Below, one piece after another: positions 8,681 through 16,374 of a DNA stretch of 59,576 nt. Both the position numbers and the translations under genes were made by a program. Origin of the DNA: Actinomycetota bacterium (lineage in GTDB: Bacteria; Actinomycetota; Acidimicrobiia; Acidimicrobiales; JAJPHE01); assembly GCA_021325435.1 (NCBI GenBank), contig JAJPHE010000042.1, forward strand, positions 1 through 59,576, written 5' to 3'. The notes below the pieces were generated by a model. That model was not told the DNA's origin. It was given only the letters and a program-made list of their open reading frames with translations, and did not search any database. Position 1 is the first letter of the stretch, and every line of letters begins with the position of its first letter.

Positions 8681-10932
8681 GACGGGCCGGGCGAACCCGC
8701 ATCACGACGACCGTCTCCGTCCTCGTCGGAGTCACTCTTCTGACGACCGGGCCGGCCATGGCCAGATCGGCGCTCACCCGCCCCGTCCCCGTCACCGCCA
8801 CCCTGACGGCCTCGGCGACCGCTGGGGTCGACGGGCTGATGGCGGGGGCGGCCACGGCCGACATCACCCCTCCGGCGTTCAGCCCCACCGAGGACGCGGC
8901 CGAGTTCGTGCCGGCCTGTGGTCCGTCGGAGCAGCAGATCGCCGCGGTGTGGACCGGAAAACGCCTCTTCGCCTTCGAGAAGCCCTACGTGGACCTGTAC
9001 GGGCTCGGTCGCTACGCGCCCGGCGACCCCTACTGCGACGCGGACCACTCAGGCCGCTACGAGGCGCCCTACCTGGCCGGCGGGTCGGGGCAGAATCGCT
9101 GGCCCCAGTCGGCGGATCCGGCCTCGCCCGTGCAAGCCGAGGCGGTCGTCCTGTCCGACGGCAACAGCCGGGTCGCCCTCGTGGTGGTGGATTCGATCGG
9201 GCTGTTCAACGTGACCATGGACCAGATCCGGGCCGAGGTCAGGGCGAAGGATCCGGCCATCGGCTCGGTCTTCGTGTCTTCCACCCACGACGAGTCCGCC
9301 CCTGATCCCATCGGTCTCTGGGGCCCCGACACCAGCGACCTTCCCGGCAATCCCGCCACCCCGGCAGCCGTGTCCTCCGGCGTGGACGAGGCGTACATGC
9401 GCTTCCTCACCGACCGGGTGGCCGGGGTGGTGGTGGCAGCCGACCACCTCCAGCCGGTCCAGCTCAGGGTGGCCATGGCCCGGCAGCCAGCCAACACCCA
9501 GAGCTGCTGGTCGTCGTATCCCTACATCGACGACCAGCTGATGCCGGTCCTGCAGGCCGCCAACCCGACGACAGGCCAGGTGGTCTTCACCTTGGTGAAC
9601 GCCAGCACCCACGTCGAGAGCTTGGCCTTCTCGGGGGTGAAGAAGTACACGTCGATGCTGAGCGGGGACTGGCCAGCCCGGATGCGGGCCCACCTCGAGG
9701 CGCAGTGGCCGGGCAGCACCGCCGTCGAGCTCACCGGGCTGGTGGGCAGCGTCGAGACGCCGACGGTCTACGAGCCGGAGTCGACTCAGGTGCAGAACGT
9801 GCCGGGGGCATTCCACTCGGTAGCCGGCAACCCCGACGGCTGCTCCAGCGTCTACCCCCAGCCGTCGGGCGCCACGCCGGTGACCGACGCCTATGCCTTC
9901 CTCGACGCCTACGGCAAGAGCGTGGCCGACACTGCTGTCGCCGCCCTGTCCGGAGCTCAGGTGGTGCCGGGCAGCACCCGGATCAGGGCCGAGCACCAGT
10001 CGCTGTGCGTGCAGCTCGAGAACAACCTGTTCGCCGCGGCCTTCGCCGCCGGCCTCTTCCCTGACCGCCCCGCCTTCGCCGACCCCGGTTGCACGGTCGG
10101 CGTGAGCACCGCCGGCAGGACGGCCGCCCCCAACGGGGCATCGGCCACCACCCCTCAGCCGGCCACACCGGCGTATCTGCGCACCGACGTCGCCGCCGTG
10201 AGCGTCGGGCCGGTGAGCATCGCCTACTCCCCCGGCGAGGTCTTCCCGTTCACCGAGACCCGAGGGGCACTGGACAACGCCCAGATGCCGTTTCCGACCG
10301 ACTGCTACGACCCGGCGACGGACGACTACTACTGCGGCAACCCGCTTCCCATGACGCCGTGGATCTCGGCCGACATGCCTGGCAGCTACCGCCTCATGGC
10401 CGGCCTCGGCGAGGACATGATCGGCTACCTGTTCCCGCCGGGGAACTTCGTCGGCACCCAAGGTGAGACCGACGAGACCCCGTGGTCCACCTACGAGGAG
10501 AGCAAGGGCGGCAACGACCGGTTCGGCAACGGCCACGCCGATGACGCCGAGTCGATCGGGCCCCACGCCGGCTTGGCCGTCACCCAGGCCCTGGCCGGGT
10601 TGCTCACCAAGCTGGGCGGCCCCCGCCCCACCGTGACGCCCGGGCTGTTCGTGGACAGCGCCCAGCGCATGTCGGACAGCCCCTTCCCATCCTCCTCCTT
10701 CTCGGGGGCGGTGGGGGTGGTGGCCCGCGGCTCCAACGGTGCCTGGCAGACGTACCTGGTGGGCCAGGGGCACACCTCGGGCTGGGCCACCTACGACGGC
10801 ACCACGGATCCGGGCACGGCGGGTACCGCCTACCCGTACTCGGTCGCCACCGCCGGGGTCATGGTGAACGGTTCGCCGCTGCTCATCGACGTCTTCACCG
10901 GCGCCCACGACCTGGGCGTGAAAGGAGCATGA
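8677..10932 (+). CDS. secreted neutral/alkaline ceramidase-like protein
   Basis: A 751-residue protein from a GTG overlapping the preceding TGA (GTGA), with a Sec-type signal at residues 1-30. Residues 56-66 (AGAATADITPP) match the characteristic N-terminal motif of neutral ceramidase family proteins, and FVSSTHDESAPD (H204) occupies the place of the family's THTHSGP zinc segment, followed by GLWGP. Family members are secreted zinc amidases acting on N-acyl lipids. Here the second His and Gly of the motif are changed to Glu and Ala, so ceramidase activity is not assured. A non-lipid amide or ester substrate is possible. The next gene overlaps by 4 nt. Confidence 0.75.
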   Translation: MRRAGRTRITTTVSVLVGVTLLTTGPAMARSALTRPVPVTATLTASATAGVDGLMAGAATADITPPAFSPTEDAAEFVPACGPSEQQIAAVWTGKRLFAFEKPYVDLYGLGRYAPGDPYCDADHSGRYEAPYLAGGSGQNRWPQSADPASPVQAEAVVLSDGNSRVALVVVDSIGLFNVTMDQIRAEVRAKDPAIGSVFVSSTHDESAPDPIGLWGPDTSDLPGNPATPAAVSSGVDEAYMRFLTDRVAGVVVAADHLQPVQLRVAMARQPANTQSCWSSYPYIDDQLMPVLQAANPTTGQVVFTLVNASTHVESLAFSGVKKYTSMLSGDWPARMRAHLEAQWPGSTAVELTGLVGSVETPTVYEPESTQVQNVPGAFHSVAGNPDGCSSVYPQPSGATPVTDAYAFLDAYGKSVADTAVAALSGAQVVPGSTRIRAEHQSLCVQLENNLFAAAFAAGLFPDRPAFADPGCTVGVSTAGRTAAPNGASATTPQPATPAYLRTDVAAVSVGPVSIAYSPGEVFPFTETRGALDNAQMPFPTDCYDPATDDYYCGNPLPMTPWISADMPGSYRLMAGLGEDMIGYLFPPGNFVGTQGETDETPWSTYEESKGGNDRFGNGHADDAESIGPHAGLAVTQALAGLLTKLGGPRPTVTPGLFVDSAQRMSDSPFPSSSFSGAVGVVARGSNGAWQTYLVGQGHTSGWATYDGTTDPGTAGTAYPYSVATAGVMVNGSPLLIDVFTGAHDLGVKGA

Positions 10933-13598
10933 CCGTGCGCACCCGGCGTCTCATGACCGCGGTCACCGCCGGCCTGGCCATCGTCGCCGGGTCGGGCTGG
11001 ACGGTGGCGTCCTCGGCGGCCAGCCAGGCGAACCAGGCCGGGCTCGCCGGCGACCCGGTCCGCAGCACCGAACCGGTGGTCCTGACCGGCTCTCAGTTCC
11101 CCGACTGGTCCGCCGGGCCGGAGCTCACCGCCCGGGCGCCCGAGCCGCCGACCGACTACTCGGTCTATGACGACCAGGGGATGATGCCCAAGCCCCTGCA
11201 GAGCGACTGCTACCAGTCGAACCCACCGGCGGACGTGAACGGCTGGACGGACCCGTCCCACGGGGACCACAACTGCTACCAGTCCTCCCAGCTTCCGGTG
11301 CGGACCCTCGCCCACGGCGTCGACCCCGCCAGCCTGCGCGGCTACCGGTGGAACGCCAAGGCCGGCAAGTTCGTCCAGATCCCCTTCCAGGTCGACACCA
11401 AGTGGACCCACTACATCTCCAACAACGCGTCCGGGTTCGCCTTCTACTCAGGCATCGACCAGGAGGTCACCTACACCTTCGACCGCGAAGGCTTCCGGTA
11501 CACGACCAACGCGCCGTTCGACCCGTCCAATCCCGCCGGCGTCTGCCAGGCCCTGCCCGTCGGCGGGATCAAGGCGGCGCCCGACCCGAACCCGGGCCTC
11601 ACCAACACCGACGAGATGGCGTTCATGGCCCGTGACGCAGGCGGGCAGGCCCCCGCCGGCACCGCCCTCCCCAAGGGGATCCTCGACGCCCACCAGGTCG
11701 CGATCGTCGACCCGCTCACCGGCAACACCGGCTACGTGTACGTCATGCGCTCGGCGCCCAATCCGCCCGGCGACCCCGACGGCCCGTACCAGGTGCCCAT
11801 GGCGTACACGGCGGCGAACTCCCCGTATGTCCGCTACGCCAGGGACCCCAACGCCGACACCTTCGTCTACTCGCAGAGCTCGTACTCCGACTACGGCAAC
11901 GCCCCCAAAGGCCCGGTCTGCACGCCGGACGGACAGCCGGTCATCGGTCAGGGGTTCAAGATCGACCCCGCCACCAACAGCGTCGTCCTCGACCCCTCTA
12001 CTTACGTCCAGCGCCGACCCCTCGATACGGCGACGGTGACCACCCCGCGGTACCGGTTCCGTTTCGACGGGCGATGGCTGATGGACTCCCTGCAGGTGTC
12101 CCCGGACGACCAGGGCATGGCCAAGGGTGACTACGGTCCCAGCATCATCGACCGGTTCAAGGGCCGGGCCTTTCAGCAGACCCCGGGCGGGAACACCCCC
12201 TGCTGCGGCTACGAGGACGAGCAGAACAACTGGGGGGGCTCCTCCCAACTGATGGGCGAGAAGGTCGGCCCGGTACGGGCCATCCGGGTCACATGGGGAG
12301 CCGACTCGGGGACCAACGTCGTGCGCACTGACATCTTCTACGCCGACCAGATCGACCACGACTACGAGCTGCGCGTCCATCCGATCCCGCCGCTGGACGG
12401 CATCTACACCCAGTGGGACATGGCCGCAGGCCAGGTCACCAAGTACTACAACCCCTACAACCCGAACGGCGTGCCCGTCCTCGGCATCAACCCGGAGACC
12501 TACGGCAACGTCCACGCCTACGTCGGCCCCTCGGGCGTCTCCTACGACAGCGCCGACAAGGTCGGCCAGGCCGTCCGCCAGGCCAACGGGGGCAACCCCG
12601 TGTCCGTGGGGAACCCGTCGCCCTCCAACTGTGGCTCCACCTGCATCGACGGCAACTTCGACGTGCCCGACGTGACCTTCTCCGGGCTCGCTTCCGAGGC
12701 GCTGTCGTGGGACGAGTTCACCGGCCCCAGCGGCACCATGGTCGAGAAATGGGGCGTCCACCAGGTGAGCCCGGTCGGCACCGCCGCCGCCGCGGCGGCC
12801 GCCGTCCCCTACTACCGCGACGACGCCTGCTTCGACGACGGAACCGGCGCCGACCCCGGACCCCATCTGGCCCTGCGCAGCGCCGACGAGCCCCGCTACT
12901 GGTGGTACTCGAACAACGACCCGTCGACGGGAGTGCCCACCAGCGGGTCCAATCCCCCCGCCGGCTACCAGCTGTACCCGCGCCGCTGCTGGAACCACAA
13001 CGCCGACGGGTCGCCCTACAACATCCCCGGCACCGCCTCCTACGACCCCAACAAGCCGGCCCAGCAGTCGGACCCGCCGCCCGATCCTTCGTTCTCGCCG
13101 CAGGGCGACGTGCGCTACTTCCAGGGTGACATCGGGACCCACGGTCTTCACATCGAGTTCATCGCCGACGCCGACAACGCCCAGGCCACCGTCCCCGTCG
13201 ACGAGATCGACTCGGACCAGCACCAAGTGGTGCTGCCCCCCGCTCAGGGCAACGTCGGCCAGGCCTACGCCAACGGAATCCAGGTGCCGGTCGAGACCCT
13301 GGTGACGGCGTGGTCGGCGCCGGCCGCGGCCCAGAGCCTGGCTGGCGGCGCCGGAGTGGCCGCCCCGCTGGCCCGCTCACTGGCCCCGGCCGGTTCCGCC
13401 TCGTCAGTGGCGGACGCCGCCCGGGCGCCGGCGCACACGGGACGGAGTCCGTCGGCCACCCGCAGGGCGATCCTGGTAGGCGCAGTGGTGATGCAAGGGG
13501 CGGTGCTGGCGGCGGCCACCAGGTGGGGCCCTTCGGCCTGGGCACTGGCCGGGGGCCCCGCCGGCTGGTTGCGGAGGCGACGCCGGCGGGGCCGCTGA
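10929..13598 (+). CDS. secreted, C-terminally anchored protein of unknown function
   Basis: An 889-residue protein whose family I do not recognise. It has a signal peptide (TRRLMTAVTAGLAIVAGSGW), a long Asn/Tyr/Asp-rich extracellular part with several Cys-containing segments (NTPCCGYED, NCGSTCIDGNF), and a Gly/Ala-rich linker. It ends in one hydrophobic segment (about residues 847-863) followed by the very basic tail RRRRRRGR. This architecture implies export with a C-terminal membrane anchor and a cytoplasmic Arg tail. The ATG overlaps the ceramidase-like stop (ATGA), so the three genes from 4652 form one operon. It may display or scaffold the two upstream hydrolases; this is inference from context only. 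Confidence 0.8.
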   Translation: MTVRTRRLMTAVTAGLAIVAGSGWTVASSAASQANQAGLAGDPVRSTEPVVLTGSQFPDWSAGPELTARAPEPPTDYSVYDDQGMMPKPLQSDCYQSNPPADVNGWTDPSHGDHNCYQSSQLPVRTLAHGVDPASLRGYRWNAKAGKFVQIPFQVDTKWTHYISNNASGFAFYSGIDQEVTYTFDREGFRYTTNAPFDPSNPAGVCQALPVGGIKAAPDPNPGLTNTDEMAFMARDAGGQAPAGTALPKGILDAHQVAIVDPLTGNTGYVYVMRSAPNPPGDPDGPYQVPMAYTAANSPYVRYARDPNADTFVYSQSSYSDYGNAPKGPVCTPDGQPVIGQGFKIDPATNSVVLDPSTYVQRRPLDTATVTTPRYRFRFDGRWLMDSLQVSPDDQGMAKGDYGPSIIDRFKGRAFQQTPGGNTPCCGYEDEQNNWGGSSQLMGEKVGPVRAIRVTWGADSGTNVVRTDIFYADQIDHDYELRVHPIPPLDGIYTQWDMAAGQVTKYYNPYNPNGVPVLGINPETYGNVHAYVGPSGVSYDSADKVGQAVRQANGGNPVSVGNPSPSNCGSTCIDGNFDVPDVTFSGLASEALSWDEFTGPSGTMVEKWGVHQVSPVGTAAAAAAAVPYYRDDACFDDGTGADPGPHLALRSADEPRYWWYSNNDPSTGVPTSGSNPPAGYQLYPRRCWNHNADGSPYNIPGTASYDPNKPAQQSDPPPDPSFSPQGDVRYFQGDIGTHGLHIEFIADADNAQATVPVDEIDSDQHQVVLPPAQGNVGQAYANGIQVPVETLVTAWSAPAAAQSLAGGAGVAAPLARSLAPAGSASSVADAARAPAHTGRSPSATRRAILVGAVVMQGAVLAAATRWGPSAWALAGGPAGWLRRRRRRGR

Positions 13599-13613
13599 AC
13601 CCGGCGCGAGGGT

Positions 13614-14171
13614 CTAGCGCGAGCTCAGGGCGGAGATCAGCTCCTGCTTGGTCATGTCCGAACGACCGGGGATGTTCTTCTCCTGGGCCAGCTCGTAGAG
13701 CTTTTCCTTGGTGAGGTCGATCAGCGGACCGGCAGTCTCCGCCTCACCCATCAGCTCCTGCTTGAGGGCGGCGGTCTCCTGCGCCAGCTCGTCTAGGCGG
13801 GCCTGGCCCATCTGGCGGCGCATCTGGGGGAAGATTTCGCCCTCCTCTTCCTGCACGTGCTCGGTGACACCCGTGATGATCTTCTCCATGTACTGGTCGA
13901 CGTCCGGGCGGGAATAGCCGAGGCGCTCGATCTGGAAGATGGCGTCCTTGACCTCCTGGTGCTCCTGTTCGGAGTGTCGGCGCATGCCCTTGCCGCCGTC
14001 CACCGACCCAGCCAGGGCCGGATACACGACCTTCTCCTCGATGGCGGCGTGCACCGTCAGCTCGGTACAGATCTCTCGCACCACTGCGCTGCTGCGAGTC
14101 TGTCGGTACTGCTCGAACAGCTGCTCCACCCGGCGGTGGTCGGCAGCCAGCATCTCGGTCACGTCGGGCAT
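13614..14171 (-). CDS. hemerythrin domain protein with C-terminal Rho_N/SAP-like segment
   Basis: A 185-residue protein with hemerythrin-type di-iron ligand spacing: DHRRVEQLF near residue 12, HAAIEEKVVYP, HSEQEHQEV and HVQEEEGEIFP. Residues beyond about 155 (LYELAQEKNIPGRSDM, TKQELISAL) resemble the Rho N-terminal/SAP helix-extended-helix that often trails actinobacterial hemerythrins. Likely role: oxygen, NO or iron sensing or handling in the cytoplasm. The ATG at 14171 is preferred because GGGAGGG lies about 8 bases upstream; a longer in-frame start at 14207 lacks this. It is convergent with the 889-residue gene (15-base gap). Confidence 0.88.
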   Translation of the reverse strand: MPDVTEMLAADHRRVEQLFEQYRQTRSSAVVREICTELTVHAAIEEKVVYPALAGSVDGGKGMRRHSEQEHQEVKDAIFQIERLGYSRPDVDQYMEKIITGVTEHVQEEEGEIFPQMRRQMGQARLDELAQETAALKQELMGEAETAGPLIDLTKEKLYELAQEKNIPGRSDMTKQELISALSSR

Positions 14172-14256
14172 ATCAGCATCCCTCCCAGGAAGTCCTTGCC
14201 GTTTCACCGCGTGTACCCGGGCCCGAGCTCGGTCAAAGCCGGCTTAGGGTGAGCAC

Positions 14257-14709
14257 ATGAGTCTCACCGGCGAGTACGAGCCCAGCACCTGGCAGTGGGT
14301 CCGCGACCAGGTCGACGCCTATGAGCGCTCCGGCGGCCGAGAGGCCAACACCCTGCGCGACACCGGCCTCCCCGTCATCATCGTGACCAGCCGTGGGCAC
14401 CGGAGTGGCAAGATCAGGAAGACCCCGCTGATGCGGGTCGAGCATCAGGGTCGCTACGCACTGGTGGCGTCGAAGGGCGGCGCCCCCACCCATCCCGAGT
14501 GGTACTACAACCTGAAGGCCGACCCTCGGGCGGTGATGATCCAGGACGGGCCCGCCCCGTTCGACGTTGAGGTCCACGAGGCCGACGGCGCCGAGCGCGA
14601 GGACTGGTGGCGGCGGGCGGTGGAGGCCTACCCGCCCTATGCCGAGTACCAGGCCAAGGCCGGACGGGTCATCCCCGTGTTCGTGGCCGTCCGGCGCCAG
14701 GTCGGGTGA
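14257..14709 (+). CDS. deazaflavin (F420)-dependent nitroreductase family protein
   Basis: A 150-residue protein of the Ddn-like F420H2-dependent reductase family. The diagnostic central segment is present (SRGHRSGKIRKTPLMRV, then VASKGGAPTHPEWYYNL, then ADP). These split-barrel proteins use F420H2 to reduce quinones, nitro compounds or other electrophiles at the membrane or in the cytosol. The length matches the family. The ATG start is preceded by an AGGGTG-like element. It is divergent from the hemerythrin gene and ends directly against the stop of the convergent methyltransferase. Its presence implies an F420-making organism, consistent with an actinobacterium. Confidence 0.9.
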   Translation: MSLTGEYEPSTWQWVRDQVDAYERSGGREANTLRDTGLPVIIVTSRGHRSGKIRKTPLMRVEHQGRYALVASKGGAPTHPEWYYNLKADPRAVMIQDGPAPFDVEVHEADGAEREDWWRRAVEAYPPYAEYQAKAGRVIPVFVAVRRQVG

Positions 14710-15273
14710 TCAGGCCCGGGCGAAGGCCAGCAGCCGGTCCCGCGGCCCGTCGAGAACCTCGACGGCCGCGAACCCGGCCCCCCACAGCACCCCGGCCAGC
14801 TCGTCGGGACGCCAGCAGGAGAAGTACCGCCCGGGGAAGTCGTCCTGAGGAAGCCGGTCACCCTCGTAGTCACCGGCGATGAGAGTGAGCCAGGCGATGC
14901 CCCCCGGTCTCAGGACGCGCCGCAGCTCGGCCATGGCCGCCGGCATCCGGGCCTTCGGAACGTGGAGATAGGAATGGCGGGCGAAAGCGCCGGCGAGCAC
15001 GCCGTCACCGAGCGGCAGGGACTCGAGGTCGGCCCCGACGAGCGGGTGGCCCTTGGGCCGGGCCCGCTCGAGCATGGACGCAGTCGCGTCGAGGCCGACG
15101 GCTGGCGACCCGAGCTCGGGGAGGTAGCGGCCGCTGCCACAGCCCAGGTCGGCCACCAGGCCGGGCCCGGCGGCCTGACGGAACCGCCGCCCGAGGCCGT
15201 CGCCCTCATCGCCCCGTCGCCTCACCCACTCCGCCGCCTGGGCCTCGTAGACGGCGACCGTGCCCCTGTCCAC
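14710..15273 (-). CDS. class I SAM-dependent methyltransferase
   Basis: A 187-residue Rossmann-fold methyltransferase of the Methyltransf_11 type. Motif I reads VADLGCGSGRYLPEL near residue 38, an acidic motif II region (AVGLDATASML) follows, and the post-I strand with LRRVLRPGGIAWL is typical. The C-terminal half is short, so substrate cannot be inferred; small-molecule or tRNA wobble methylation are both possible. The gene starts at a GTG at 15273 and is divergent from another methyltransferase, sharing a very short intergenic region. Confidence 0.85.
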   Translation of the reverse strand: MDRGTVAVYEAQAAEWVRRRGDEGDGLGRRFRQAAGPGLVADLGCGSGRYLPELGSPAVGLDATASMLERARPKGHPLVGADLESLPLGDGVLAGAFARHSYLHVPKARMPAAMAELRRVLRPGGIAWLTLIAGDYEGDRLPQDDFPGRYFSCWRPDELAGVLWGAGFAAVEVLDGPRDRLLAFARA

Positions 15274-15304
15274 CCGCCCCAGTATTCCCGGCCCGGGTGA
15301 CGAG

Positions 15305-15931
15305 GTGACAGCGGACGCCGGCCCCTTTCCGCCGGGATTCTTCGAGCGGGCCGATCCGTCCCCCGACCGGGACTTCTACGGTCCTACGAGGCTGGTCACC
15401 CACATCGACGAACGGGCCATCGACGCGGTGGGCAGCCTCTACGCCGAGTTGGGGATCAGGGGCCGGGTCCTCGACCTGATGGCCTCCTGGGTGTCGCACT
15501 TCCGCTCGGCACCCGAGACGCTGGTTCTGCTGGGCCTGAACCCCGAGGAGCTGTCCGTCAACCGCCAGGCGAGAGGCGCGGTGGTGGCCGACCTCAACGC
15601 CGGTGCCGGTCTCCCGTTCCGGTCGGAGACCTACGACGCCGCCACCTGCTGCGTGTCGGTCGACTACCTCACCGACCCCCTCCACGTGTTCTCCGAGGTG
15701 CGCCGCGTCCTCCGGGGCGGAGCGCCGTTCGTGTGCACCTTCTCCAACCGGTGCTTCCCGACCAAGGCCATCCGCGGCTGGCTGTACTCCACCGACGCCG
15801 AGCACTGCGCCATCGTGGCCCGCTACTTCGAGCTTTCGGGTGGCTGGGAGCGCCCGGTAGTCCAGCAGCGCACACCGGTCGGCCAACCCGGTGACCCGCT
15901 GTTCGCCGTCTGGGCCCGAAAGCGACGGTGA
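15305..15931 (+). CDS. methyltransferase domain protein (degenerate motif I)
   Basis: About 208 residues. The region VLDLMASWVSHF takes the place of the usual glycine-rich SAM motif I, followed by VVADLNAGAGLPF and the methyltransferase-like FSEVRRVLRGGAPFVCTFS segment. The overall order of elements matches SAM-dependent methyltransferases of the Methyltransf_11 type, although the glycine loop is unusual (DLMASW instead of DxGxGxG). SAM binding is therefore plausible but not certain. The GTG at 15305 avoids overlap with the divergent methyltransferase; an in-frame GTG at 15260 is the alternative start and would overlap it by 14 bases. Confidence 0.75.
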   Translation: MTADAGPFPPGFFERADPSPDRDFYGPTRLVTHIDERAIDAVGSLYAELGIRGRVLDLMASWVSHFRSAPETLVLLGLNPEELSVNRQARGAVVADLNAGAGLPFRSETYDAATCCVSVDYLTDPLHVFSEVRRVLRGGAPFVCTFSNRCFPTKAIRGWLYSTDAEHCAIVARYFELSGGWERPVVQQRTPVGQPGDPLFAVWARKRR

Positions 15932-15938
15932 CGCTCGC

Positions 15939-16355
15939 TCAGTCCGGAGACTGGTCGTAGGCCTCGGCGAGGTAGGCCTTCAGCTCCTGGTCGAAGTCAG
16001 CCGGCCCCTTGAGGTTGGCGACGTGCCAGTAGCGCCCGTGGTAGGCGACCACCTTGCGGGTGATCGTGCGGTGGCCGACCTTGCGGGGCAGCGAGAAGGA
16101 AAGGGCCTCCCACTTCTGCATGGGGCGCAACTCGGCGAAGCGTCCGGTGCGCTTCAGGAAGACCCCGACGGACACCGGCTCGATGTGGAGAGGGCCGAGG
16201 GTGCGGGCGTAGGCCAGCACCGCCTCGACGATGGGGCCCTCATGGGGAGGCCCGGTCGCCAGGTACTCCTCCAGCGACATGGCCGGGGCGCACTCGTGGG
16301 ACTGCCGGCTGCGGCGGAACAGACGGCCGCAGTCTGGGCAGGTCCAGCCCGGCAC
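15939..16355 (-). CDS. DUF5655 domain protein with N-terminal zinc-finger-like motif
   Basis: A 138-residue protein. The first 22 residues contain C6-x2-C9 and H20-x-C22 (TCPDCGRLF then SHEC), resembling a small zinc ribbon. The rest (VEAVLAYARTLGPLHIEPV, then FLKRTGRFAELRPM, then GRYWHVANLKGPADFD) resembles the DUF5655 family, a compact domain of unknown function often found in DNA- or nucleic-acid-related contexts. A GTG start is preceded by GGGAG at about 6 bases. It lies 19 bases downstream of the propeller gene on the same strand and may be the last gene of that operon. Confidence 0.75.
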   Translation of the reverse strand: MPGWTCPDCGRLFRRSRQSHECAPAMSLEEYLATGPPHEGPIVEAVLAYARTLGPLHIEPVSVGVFLKRTGRFAELRPMQKWEALSFSLPRKVGHRTITRKVVAYHGRYWHVANLKGPADFDQELKAYLAEAYDQSPD

Positions 16356-16374
16356 GTGAGGCTCCCTGCTTTCC

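Noticed and set aside
15929-15942. TGACGCTCGCTCAG resembling an operator half
   Set aside because: Only the left half matches, and it lies at the 3' ends of two convergent genes.
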